Source: Hydractinia symbiolongicarpus (taxonomy: Eukaryota > Cnidaria > Hydrozoa > Anthoathecata > Hydractiniidae). Taken from it: DNA of 64,000 nt. The stretch is taken from NCBI RefSeq assembly GCF_029227915.1, contig NC_079882.1:17374501-17438500 (forward strand), written 5' to 3'. A program made the position numbers and the translations under genes. Shown here piece by piece: positions 33,501-45,149 of this stretch. Below the pieces are notes generated by a model. The model searched no databases. It was not told the DNA's origin and saw only the letters and a list, made by a program, of their open reading frames with translations. The stretch's first letter is position 1. Each line of letters starts with the position of its first letter.

Positions 33501-35560
33501 AGATGGAACCACGTGATTTTCGTGTGAGGACTTTATTAGACTGCGAAAGGCCATATTACAGCCTTTATAGGACTGTGCACGTAGTTAAGAGTGTTGTAAA
33601 GCAATTGCGCCAATGAAAACGACTTGGGACGTTGTAGCGCATTGAGACTGTAAGGACTAGGCCAATGGTAACCTGCGCAGACAGGTGAAACCACGTGATT
33701 TACGTGTGAGGCCTTTATTAGACTGCAAAAGGCCATATTACAGCCTTTATAGGACTGTGCACGTAGTTAAGAGTGTTGTAAAGCAATTGCGCCAATGAAA
33801 ACGACTTGGGACGTTGTAGCGCATTGAGACTGTAAGGACTAGGCCAATGGTAACCTGCGCAGACAGGTGAAACCACGTGATTTACGTGTGAGGCCTTTAT
33901 TAGACTGCAAAAGGCCATATTACAGCCTTTATAGGACTGTGCACGTAGTTAAGAGTGTTCTAAGGCAACTTCGCCAATGAAAACGACTTGGGACGTTGTA
34001 GCGCATTGAGACTGGAAGGACTAGGTCAATGGTGACCTGCGCAGACCGGTGTAACCACGTGATTAACGTGTGAGGCCTTCATTAGACTGCAAAGGGCCAT
34101 ATTACAGCCTTTATAGGACAGTGCACGTAGTTAAGAGTGTCTTAAGGCAACGGCGCTAATGAAAACGACTTGGGACGTTGTAGCGCATTGAGACTGTAAG
34201 GACTAGGCCAATGGTAAACTACGCCAACAGGTGAAACCACGTGTTTTACGTGTGAGGCCTTTATTAGACTGCAAAAGGCCATATTACAGCCTTTATAGGA
34301 CTGTGCAGGTAGTTAAGAGTGTTCTAAGGCCACGGCGTTAAGGAAAACCACTTGGAACGTTGTAGTGCATTGAGACTGGAAGGAATAGTCCAATGGTAAC
34401 CTGCGCAGGCAGATGGAACCACGTGATTTACGTGTGAGGACTTTATTAGACTGCAAAAGGCTATATTACAGCCTTTATAGGACTGTGCACGTAGTTAAGA
34501 GTGTTGTAAAGCAATTGCGCCAATGAAAACGACTTGGGACGTTGTAGCGCATTAAGACTGTAAGGACTAGGCCAATGGTAACCTGCGCAGACAGGTGAAA
34601 CCACGTGATTTACGTGTGAGGCCTTTATTAGACTGCAAAAGGCCATATTACAGCCTTTATAGGACTGTGCACGTAGTTAAGAGTGTTCTAAGGCAACTTC
34701 GCCAATGAAAACGACTTGGGACGTTGTAGTGTATTGAGACTGTAAGGACTAGGCCAATGGTAACCTGTGCAGACCGGTGTAACCACGTGATTAACGTGTG
34801 AGGCCTTCATTAGACTGCAAAGGGCCATATTACAGCCTTTATAGGACAGTGCACGTAGTAAAGAGTGTCTTAAGGCAACGGCGCTAATGAAAACGACTTG
34901 GGACGTTGTAGTGCATTGAGACTGGAAGGAATAGTCCAATGGTAACCTGCGCAGGCAGATGGAACCACGTGATTTTCGTGTGAGGACTTTATTAGACTGC
35001 GAAAGGCCATATTACAGCCTTTATAGGACTGTGCACGTAGTTAAGAGTGTTGTAAAGCAATTGCGCCAATGAAAACGACTTGGGACGTTGTAGCGCATTG
35101 AGACTGTAAGGACTAGGCCAATGGTAACCTGCGCAGACAGGTGAAACCACGTGATTTACGTGTGAGGCCTTTATTAGACTGCAAAAGGCCATATTACAGC
35201 CTTTATAGGACTGTGCACGTAGTTAAGAGTGTTCTAAGGCAACTTCGCCAATGAAAACGACTTGGGACGTTGTAGTGCATTGAGACTGGAAGGAATAGTC
35301 CAATGGTAACCTGCGCAGGCAGATGGAACCACGTGATTTACGTGTGAGGCTTTTATTAGACTGCAAAAGGCCATATTACAACCTTTATAGGACTGTGCAC
35401 GTAGTTAAGAGTGTTGTAAAGCAATGGCGCTAATGAAAACGACTTGGGACGTTGTAGCACATGGAGACTGGAAGGACTAGACCAATGGTAACCTGCGCAG
35501 GCAGGTGAAACCACGTGATTTACGTATGAAGCCTTTACTAGACTGCAAAAGGCCAAATTA

Positions 35561-37430
35561 CAGCCTTTATAGGACTGTGCACGTAGTTAAGAGTGTTGTA
35601 AGGCAGCGGCGGTAATGAAAACGACTTGGGACGTTGTAGCGCATTGAGACTGGAAGGACTAGGTCAATGGTGACCTGCGCAGACCGGTGAAACCACGTGA
35701 TTAACGTGTGAGGCCTTTATTAGACTGCAAAGGGCCATATTACAGCCTTTATAGGACAGTGCACGTAGTTAAGAGTGTCTTAAGGCAACGGCGCTAATGA
35801 AAACGACTTGGGACGTTGTAGCGCATTGAGACTGTAAGGACTAGGCCAATGGTAAACTACGCCAACAGGTGAAACCACGTGATTTACGTGTGAGGCCTTT
35901 ATTAGACTGCAAAAGGCCATATTACAGCCTTTATAGGACTGTGCAGGTAGTTAAGAGTGTTCTAAGGCCACGGCGTTAAGGAAAACCACTAGGAACGTTG
36001 TAGTGCATTGAGACTGGAAGGAATAGTCCAATGGTAACCTGCGCAGGCAGATGGAACCACGTGATTTACGTGTGAGGACTTTATTAGACTGCAAAAGGCC
36101 ATATTACAGCCTTTATAGGACTGTGCACGTAGTTAAGAGTGTTGTAAAGCAATGGCGCTAATGAAAAAGACTTGGGACGTTGTAGCACATGGAGACTGGA
36201 AGGACTAGACCAATGGTAACCTGTGCAGGCAGGTGAAACCACGTGATTTACGTATGAAGCCTTTACTAGACTGCAAAAGGCCAAATTACAGCCTTTATAG
36301 GACTGTGCACGTAGTTAAGAGTGTTTTAAGGCAACGGCGCTAAAGAAAACGACTTGGGACGTTGTAGCGCATTCAAATTGGAAGGACTAGGCCAATGGTA
36401 ACCTGCGCAGACCGGTGAAACCACGTGATTTACGTGTGAGGCCTTTATTAGACTGCAAAAGGCCATATTACAGCCTTTATAGGACTGTGCACGTAAGAGT
36501 TAAGAGTGTTGTAAAGCAATGGCGTTAATGAAAACGACTTGGGACGTTGTAGCGCATTGAGACTGTAAGGACTAGACCAATTGTAACCTGTGCAGACAGG
36601 TTAAACCACGTGATTTACGTGTGAGGCCTTTATTAGACTGCAAAAGGCCATATTACAGCCTTTATAGGACTGTGCACGTAGTTAAGAGTGTTGTAAAGCA
36701 ACGGCGCCAATGAAAACGACTTGGGACGTTGTAGCGCATTGAGACTGTAAGGACTGGGCCAATGGTAACCTGCGCAGACAGGTGAAACCACGTGATTTAC
36801 GTGTGAGGCCTTTATTAGACTGCAAAAGGCCATATTACAGCCTTTATAGGACTGTGCACGTAGTTAATAGTGTTCTAAGGCAACTTCGCCAATAAAAACG
36901 ACTTGGGACGTTGTAGTGCATTGAGACTGGAAGGAATAGTCCAATGGTAACCTGCGCAGGCAGATGGAACCACGTGATTTACGTGTGAGGCTCTTATTAG
37001 ACTGCAAAAGGCCATATTACAGCCTTTATAGGACTGTGCACGTAGTTAAGAGTGTTGTAAAGCAATGGCGCTAATGAAAACGACTTGGGACGTTGTAGCA
37101 CATGGAGACTGGAAGGACTAGACCAATGGTAACCTGCGCAGGCAGGTGAAACCACGTGATTTACGTATGAAGCCTTTACTAGACTGCAAAAGGCCAAATT
37201 ACAGCCTTTATAGGACTGTGCACGTAGTTAAGAGTGTTGTAAGGCAACGGCGGTAATGAAAACGACTTGGGACGTTGTAGCGCATTGAGACTGGAAGGAC
37301 TAGGCCAATGGAAACCTGCACAGGCAAATGGAACCACGTGATTTACGTGTGAGGCCTTTGTTAGACTGCAAAAAGCCATAATACAGCCTTTATAGGACTG
37401 TGGACGAAGTTAAGAGTGTTCTAAGGCAAC
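35561..37430 (+). repeat. Second copy of the 1,910-3,780 segment
   Basis: Same monomer order as 1,910-3,780, including the AACCACTAGGAACG marker at 35,984 and the 185-bp monomer at 36,492. Differences from the first copy include AGGCAGCGGCGG at 35,600, GCTAAAGAAAACG near 36,340 and CCAATAAAAACG near 36,888 in place of the A-tract. The right part is included in a new tandem duplication. Confidence 0.85.
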
Positions 37431-38755
37431 TTCGCTAATGAAAACTGCTTGGGACGTTGTAGCGCATTGAGACTTGAAGGACTACGCCATTGGTAACCTG
37501 CGCAGACCGGTGAAACCACGTGATTTACGTGTGAGGCCTTTATTAGACTGCAAAAGGCCATATTACAGCCTTTATAGGACTGTGCACGTATTTGAGAGTG
37601 TTGTAAGGCAACAGCGATAATGAAAACAACTTGAGACGTTGTAGCGCATTTAGACTGGAAGGACTAGACCAATTGTAACCTGTGCAGACAGGTTAAACCA
37701 CGTGATTTACGTGTGAGGCCTTTATTAGACTGCAAAAGGCCATATTACAGCCTTTATAGGACTGTGCACGTAGTTAAGAGTGTTGTAAAGCAACGGCGCC
37801 AATGAAAACGACTTGGGACGTTGTAGCGCATTGAGACTGTAAGGACTGGGCCAATGGTAACCTGCGCAGACAGGTGAAACCACGTGATTTACGTGTGAGG
37901 CCTTTATTAGACTGCAAAAGGCCATATTACAGCCTTTATAGGACTGTGCACGTAGTTAATAGTGTTCTAAGGCAACTTCGCCAATAAAAACGACTTGGGA
38001 CGTTGTAGTGCATTGAGACTGGAAGGAATAGTCCAATGGTAACCTGCGCAGGCAGATGGAACCACGTGATTTACGTGTGAGGCTCTTATTAGACTGCAAA
38101 AGGCCATATTACAGCCTTTATAGGACTGTGCACGTAGTTAAGAGTGTTGTAAAGCAATGGCGCTAATGAAAACGACTTGGGACGTTGTAGCACATGGAGA
38201 CTGGAAGGACTAGACCAATGGTAACCTGCGCAGGCAGGTGAAACCACGTGATTTACGTATGAAGCCTTTACTAGACTGCAAAAGGCCAAATTACAGCCTT
38301 TATAGGACTGTGCACGTAGTTAAGAGTGTTGTAAGGCAACGGCGGTAATGAAAACGACTTGGGACGTTGTAGCGCATTGAGACTGGAAGGACTAGGCCAA
38401 TGGAAACCTGCACAGGCAAATGGAACCACGTGATTTACGTGTGAGGCCTTTGTTAGACTGCAAAAAGCCATAATACAGCCTTTATAGGACTGTGGACGAA
38501 GTTAAGAGTGTTCTAAGGCAACTTCGCTAATGAAAACTGCTTGGGACGTTGTAGCGCATTGAGACTTGAAGGACTACGCCATTGGTAACCTGCGCAGACC
38601 GGTGAAACCACGTGATTTACGTGTGAGGCCTTTATTAGACTGCAAAAGGCCATATTACAGCCTTTATAGGACTGTGCACGTATTTGAGAGTGTTGTAAGG
38701 CAACAGCGATAATGAAAACAACTTGAGACGTTGTAGCGCATTTAGACTGGAAGGA
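36572..38755 (+). repeat. Tandem duplication of six monomers, 2 x 1,092 bp
   Basis: Unit 1 is 36,572-37,663 and unit 2 is 37,664-38,755. Private variants occur in both: TTAATAGTGTTCTAAGG (36,865 and 37,957), CTCTTATTAG (36,991 and 38,083), TTTGTTAGACTGCAAAAAGCC (37,367 and 38,459) and ACTGCTTGGG (37,444 and 38,536). The joint is a chimeric monomer whose switch point lies in the five bases 37,659-37,663 (AAGGA). After unit 2 the original sequence resumes at 38,756 exactly where unit 1 was interrupted. I saw no difference between the units by eye, so the event looks recent. Confidence 0.92.
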
Positions 38756-41700
38756 ATAGTCCAATGGTAACCTGCGCAGACCGGTGAAACCATTTGATTT
38801 ACGTGTGAGGCCTTTATTAGACTGCAAAAGGCCATATTACAGCCTTTACAGGACTGTGCACGTAGTTAAGAGTGTTGTAAAGCAACAGCGCTAATGAAAA
38901 CGATTTGGGAGGTTGTAGCGCATTGAGACTGGAACGACTAGTCCAATGGTAACCTGCACAGGGAGACGGAATCACGTGATTTACGTGTGAGGCCTTTATT
39001 AGACTGCAAAAGACCAAATTACAGCCTTTATAGGACTGTGCACGTAGTTAAGAGTGTTGTAAGGCAACGGCGGTAATGAAAACGACTTGGGACGTTGTAG
39101 CGCATTGAGACTGGAAGGACTAGGTCAATGATCACCTGCGCAGACCGGTGAAACCACGTGATTAACGTGTGAGGCCTTTATTAGACTGCAAAGGGCCATA
39201 ATGCAGCCTTTATAGGACAGTGCACGTAGTTAAGAGTGTATTAAGGCAACGGCGCTAATGAAAACGACTTGGGACGTTGTAGCGCATTGAGACTGTAAGG
39301 ACTAGGCCAATGGTAACCTACGCCGACAGGTGAAACCACGTGATTTACGTGTGAGGCCTTTATTAGACTGCAAAAGGCCATATTACAGCCTTTATAGGAC
39401 TGTGCAGGTAGTTAAGAGTGTTGTAAAGCAACGGCGCCAATGAAAACGACTTGGGACGTTGTAGCGCATTGAGACTGTAAGGACTAGGCCAATGGTAACC
39501 TGCGCAGACAGGTTAAACCACGTGATTTACGTGTGAGGCCTTTATTAGACTGTAAAAGGCCATATTACAGCCTTTATAGGACTGTGCACGTAGTTAAGAG
39601 TGTTGTAAAGCAATTACGCTAATGAAAACGACTTGGGACGTTGTAGCACATGGAGACTGGAAGGACTAGACCAATGGTAACCTGTGCAGGCAGGTGAAAC
39701 CACGTGATTTGCGTATGAAGCCTTTACTAGACTGCAAAAGGCCAAATTACAGCCTTTATAGGACTGTGCACGTAGTTAAGAGTGTTGTAAGGCAACGGCG
39801 CTAATGAAAACGACTTGGGACGTTGTAGCGCATTCAAATTGGAATGACTAGGCCAATGGTAACCTGCGCAGACCGGTGAAACCACGTGATTTACGTGTGA
39901 GGCCTTTATTAGACTGCAAAAGGCCATATTACAGCCTTTATAGGACTGTGCAGGTAGTTAAGAGTGTTCTAAGGCCTCGGCGCTAAGGAAAACGACTTGG
40001 AACGTTGTAGTGCATTGGGACTGGAAGGAATAGTCCAATGGTAACTCGCGCAGGCAGATGGAACCACGTGATTTACGTGTGAGGACTTTATTAGACTGCA
40101 AAAGGCCATATTACAGCCTTTATAGGACTGTGCACGTAGTTAAGAGTGTTGTAAAGCAACGGCGCCAATGAAAACGACTTGGGACGTTGTAGCGCATTGA
40201 GACTGTAAGGACTAGGCCAATGGTAACCTGCGCAGACAGGTGAAACCACGTGATTTACGTGTGAGGCCTTTATTAGACTGCAAAAGGCCATATTACAGCT
40301 TTATAGGACTGTGCACGTAGTTAAGAGTGTTCTAAGGCAACTTCGCCAATGAAAACGACTTGGGACGTTGTAGTGCATTGAGACTGGAAGGAATAGTCCA
40401 ATGGTAACCTGCGCAGGCAGTTGGAACCACGTGATTTACGTGTGAGGCTTTTATTAGACTGCAAAAGGCCATATTACAGCCTTTATAGGACTGTGCACGT
40501 AGTTAAGAGTGTTGTAAAGCAATGGCGCTAATGAAAACGACTTGGGACGTTGTAGCACATGGAGACTGGAAGGACTAGACCAATGGTAACCTGCGCAGGC
40601 AGGTGAAACCACGTGATTTACGTATGAAGCCTTTACTAGACTGCAAAAGGCCAAATTACAGCCTTTATAGGACTGTGCACGTAGTTAAGAGTGTTGTAAG
40701 GCAACGGCGGTAATGAAAACGACTTGGGACGTTGTAGCGCATTGAGACTGGAAGGACTAGGTCAATGGTGACCTGCGCAGACCGGTGAAACCACGTGATT
40801 AACGTGTGAGGCCTTTATTAGACTGCAAAGGGCCATATTACAGCCTTTATAGGACAGTGCACGTAGTTAAGAGTGTCTTAAGGCAACGGCGCTAATGAAA
40901 ACGACTTGGGACGTTGTAGCGCATTGAGACTGTAAGGACTAGGCCAATGGTAACCTACGCCGACAGGTGAAACCCCGTGATTTACGTGTGAGGCCTTTAT
41001 TAGACTGCAAAAGGCCATATTACAGCCTTTATAGGACTGTGCACGTAGTTAAGAGTGTTCTAAGGCAACTTCGCCAATGAAGACGACTTGGGACGTTGTA
41101 GTGCATTGAGACTGGAAGGAATAGTCCAATGGTAACCTGCGCAGGCAGATGGAACCACGTGATTTACGTGTGAGGCTTTTATTAGACTGCTAAAGGCCAT
41201 ATTACAGCCTTTATAGGACTGTGCACGTAAGAGTTTAGAGTGTTGTAAAGCAATGGCGTTAATGAAAACGACTTGGGACGTTGTAGCGCATTGAGACTGT
41301 AAGGACTAGACCAATGGTAACCTGCGCAGACTGCAAAAGGCCATATTACAGCCTTTATAGGACTGTGCAAGTATTTAAGAGTGTTGTAAGGCAACAGCGA
41401 TAATGAAAACGACTTGACACGTTGTAGCGCATTTAGACTGGAAGGAATAGTCCAATGGTAACCTGCGCAGACCGGTGAAACCACGTCATTAACGTGTGAG
41501 GCCTTTATTAGACTGCAAAAGGCCAAATTACAGCCTTTATAGGACTGTGAACGTAGTTAAGAGTGTTGTAAGGCAACGGCGCTAATGAAAGCGACTTGGG
41601 ACGTTGCAGCGCATTGAGACTGGAAGGACTAGGTCAATGGTGACCTGCGCAGACCTGTGAAACCACGTGATTAAGGTGTGAGGCCTTTACTAGACTGCAA

Positions 41701-41771
41701 AGGGCCATATTACAGCCTTTATAGGACTGTGCACGTAGTTAAGAGTGTCTTAAGGCAACGGCGCAAATGAA
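38561..41771 (+). repeat. Module M3, second copy
   Basis: Matches 6,185-9,396 at +32,376 to +32,375. It carries the same 41-bp deletion monomer (41,327-41,333). Private changes include GATCACCTGCG near 39,130, GGAGACGGAATCACG at 38,962 (third copy: GGAGATGGAATCACG), GGCCTCGGCGC near 39,974, and a 1-bp loss in CAGCTTTATAGG near 40,299 (181-bp monomer). The sharing of GGAATCACG with the third copy but not the first suggests copies 2 and 3 are closest relatives. Confidence 0.87.
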
Positions 41772-44700
41772 GACGACTTGGGACGTTGTAGCGCATTGAG
41801 ACTGTAAGGACTAGGCCAATGGTAACCTATGCAGACAGGTGAAACCACGTGATTTACGTGTGAGGCCTTTATTAGACTGCAAAAGGCCATATTACAGCCT
41901 TTATAGGACTGTGGACGAAGTTAGGAGTGTTCTAAGGCAACGGCGGTAATGAAAACGACTTGGGACGTTGTAGCGCATTGAGACTGGAAGGACTAGGTCA
42001 ATGGTGACCTGCGCAGACCGGTGAAACCACGTGATTAACGTGTGAGGCCTTTATTAGACTGCAAAGGGCCATATTACAGCCTTTATAGGACAGTGCACGT
42101 AGTTAAGAGTGTCTTAAGGCAACGGCGCTAATGAAAACGACTTGGGACGTTGTAGCGCATTTAGACTGGAAGGAATAGTCCACTGGTAACCTGCGCAGAC
42201 CGGTGAAACCATTTGATTTACGTCTGAGGCCTTTATTAGACTGCAAAAGGCCATATTACAGCCTTTATAGGACTGTGCACGTAGTTAAGAGTGTTGTAAA
42301 GCAACAGCACTAATGAAAACGACTTGAGATGTTGTAGCGCATTGAGACTGGAACGACTAGTCCAATGGTAACCTGCACAGGCAGATGGAACCACGTGATT
42401 TACGTGTGAGGCCTCTATTAGACTGCAAAAGGCCAAATAACAGCCTTTATAGGACTGTGCAGGTAGTTAAGAGTGTTCTAAGGCCACGGCGCTAAGGAAA
42501 ACCACTTGGAACGTTGTAGTGCATTGAGACTGGAAGGAATAGTCCAATGGTAACCTGCGCAGGCAGATGGAACCACGTGATTTACGTGTGAGGACTTTAA
42601 TAGACTGCAAAAGGCCATATTTCAGCCTTTATAGGACTGTGCACGTAGTTAAGAGTGTTGTAAAGCAACGGCGCCAATGAAAACGACTTGGGACGTTGTA
42701 GCGCATTGAGACTGTAAGGACTAGGCCAATGGTAACCTGTGCAGACAGGTGAAACCACGTGATTTACGTGTGAGGCCTTTATTAGACTGCAAAAGGCCAT
42801 ATTACAGCCTTTATAGGACTGTGCACGTAGTTAAGAGTGTTCTAAGGCAACTTCGCCAATGCAAACGACCTGGGACGTTGTAGTGCATTGAGACTGGAAG
42901 GAATAGTCCAATGGTAACCTGCGCAGGCAGATGGAACCACGTGATTTACGTGTGAGGCTTTTATTAGACTGCAAAAGGCCATATTACGGCCTTTATAGGA
43001 CTGTGCACGTAGTTAAGAGTGTTGTAAAGCAATGGCGCTAATGAAAAAGACTTGGGACGTTGTAGCACATGGAGACTGGAAGGACTAGACCAATGGTAAC
43101 CTGCACAGGCAGGTGAAACCACGTGATTTACGTATGAAGCCTTTACTAGACTGCAAAAGTCCAAACTACAGCCTTTATAGGACTGTGCACGTAGTTAAGA
43201 GTGTTGTAAGGCAACGGCGCTAATGAAAACGACTTGGGACGTTGTAGCGCATTTAAATTGGAAGGACTAGGCCAATGGTAACCTGCGCAGACCGGTGAAA
43301 CCACGTGATTTACGTGTGAGGCCTTTATTAGACTGCAAAAGGCCATATTACAGCCTTTATAGGGCTGTGCACGTAAGAGTGTTGTATAGCAATGGCGTTA
43401 ATGAAAACGATTTGGGACGTTGTAGCGCATTGAGACTGTAAGGACTAGACCAATTGTAACCTGTGCAGACAGGTTAAACCACGTGATTTACGTGTGAGGC
43501 CTTTAATAGACGGCAAAAGGCCATATTACAGCCTTTATAGGACTGTGCACGTAGTTAAGAGTGTTGTAAAGCAACGGCGCCAACGAAAACGACTTGGGAC
43601 GTTGTAGCGCATTGAGACTGTAAGGACTAGGCCAATGGTAACCTGCGCAGACAGGTGAAACCACGTGATTTACGTGTGAGGCCTTTATTAGACTGCAAAA
43701 GGCCATATTACAGCCTTTATAGGGCTGTGCACGTAAGAGTTAAGAGTGTTGTATAGCAATGGCGTTAATGAAAACGATTTGGGACGTTGTAGCGCATTGA
43801 GACTGTAAGGACTAGACCAATTGTAACCTGTGCAGACAGGTTAAACCACGTGATTTACGTGTGAGGCCTTTAATAGACGGCAAAAGGCCATATTACAGCC
43901 TTTATAGGACTGTGCACGTAGTTAAGAGTGTTCTAAGGCAACTTCGCCAATGCAAACGACCTGGGACGTTGTAGTGCATTGAGACTGGAAGGAATAGTCC
44001 AATGGTAACCTGCGCAGACCGGTGAAACCACGTCATTAACGTGTGAGGCCTTTATTAGACTGCAAAAGGCCAAATTACAGCCTTTATAGGACTGTGAACG
44101 TAGTTAAGAGTGTTGTAAGGCAACGGCGCTAATGAAAGCGACTTGGGACGTTGCAGCGCATTGAGACTGGAAGGACTAGGTCAATGGTGACCTGCGCAGA
44201 CCTGTGAAACCACGTGATTAACGTGTGAGGCCTTTACTAGACTGCAAAGGGCCATATTACAGCCTTTATAGGACTGTGCACGTAGTTAAGAGTGTCTTAA
44301 GGCAACGGCGCTAATGAAAACGACTTGGGACGTTGTAGCGCATTCAAATTGGAAGGACTAGGCCAATGGTAACCTGCGCAGACCGGTGAAACCACGTGAT
44401 TTACGTGTGAGGCCTTTATTAGACTGCAAAAGGCCATATTACAGCCTTTATAGGGCTGTGCACGTAAGAGTTAAGAGTGTTGTATAGCAATGGCGTTAAT
44501 GAAAACGATTTGGGACGTTGTAGCGCATTGAGACTGTAAGGACTAGACCAATTGTAACCTGTGCAGACAGGTTAAACCACGTGATTTACGTGTGAGGCCT
44601 TTAATAGACGGCAAAAGGCCATATTACAGCCTTTATAGGACTGTGCACGTAGTTAAGAGTGTTCTAAGGCAACTTCGCCAATGCAAACGACCTGGGACGT

Positions 44701-45149
44701 TGTAGTGCATTGAGACTGGAAGGAATAGTCCAATGGTAACCTGCGCAGACCGGTGAAACCACGTCATTAACGTGTGAGGCCTTTATTAGACTGCAAAAGG
44801 CCAAATTACAGCCTTTATAGGACTGTGAACGTAGTTAAGAGTGTTGTAAGGCAACGGCGCTAATGAAAGCGACTTGGGACGTTGCAGCGCATTGAGACTG
44901 GAAGGACTAGGTCAATGGTGACCTGCGCAGACCTGTGAAACCACGTGATTAACGTGTGAGGCCTTTACTAGACTGCAAAGGGCCATATTACAGCCTTTAT
45001 AGGACTGTGCACGTAGTTAAGAGTGTCTTAAGGCAACGGCGCAAATGAAAGCGACTTGAGACGTTGTAGCGCATTGAGACTGTAAGGACTAGGCCAATGG
45101 TAACCTATGCAGACAGGTGAAACCACGTGATTTACGTGTGAGGCCTTTA
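41772..45149 (+). repeat. Left shoulder of the 19-mer HOR, rearranged
   Basis: The monomers are those of the 19-mer unit but partly re-ordered. The segment 42,236-43,706 parallels 46,606-48,083. After it comes a 658-bp stretch present twice (43,654-44,311 and 44,385-45,042, offset 731 bp = 4 x 182 + 3). A 7-bp loss at 43,371-43,380 turns CGTAAGAGTTAAGAGTG into CGTAAGAGTG, a 178-bp monomer, by loss between the two AAGAG copies. The joint after the first repeat lies in 44,298-44,311. No non-satellite sequence is present. Confidence 0.8.

Larger units (their letters stand above)
23991..35560 (+). repeat. Homogeneous domain C: 7-, 8- and 19-monomer spacings, all multiples of 182
   Basis: A small set of monomer types recurs here at exact multiples of 182 bp. 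A marker monomer (ORFs 26,984, 28,258, 29,714, 30,442, 31,716, 32,990 and 34,446) is spaced 7, 8, 4, 7, 7 and 8 monomers. The segment 27,226-28,440 recurs 3,458 bp (19 monomers) on. Two 8-monomer intervals look like the 7-mer with one duplicated monomer (28,258/28,440 and 33,536/33,718 are adjacent identical pairs). Lineage markers such as ATTGACACTGG (31,277 and 32,551) and TGCGAAAGG (33,543 and 34,999) connect particular copies. Confidence 0.88.

Noticed and set aside
41182-41526. 114-codon ORFs (8,807, 41,182, 61,721) as a distinct gene
   Set aside because: Each is two satellite ORFs fused by the 41-bp deletion; its three copies are explained by block duplication.
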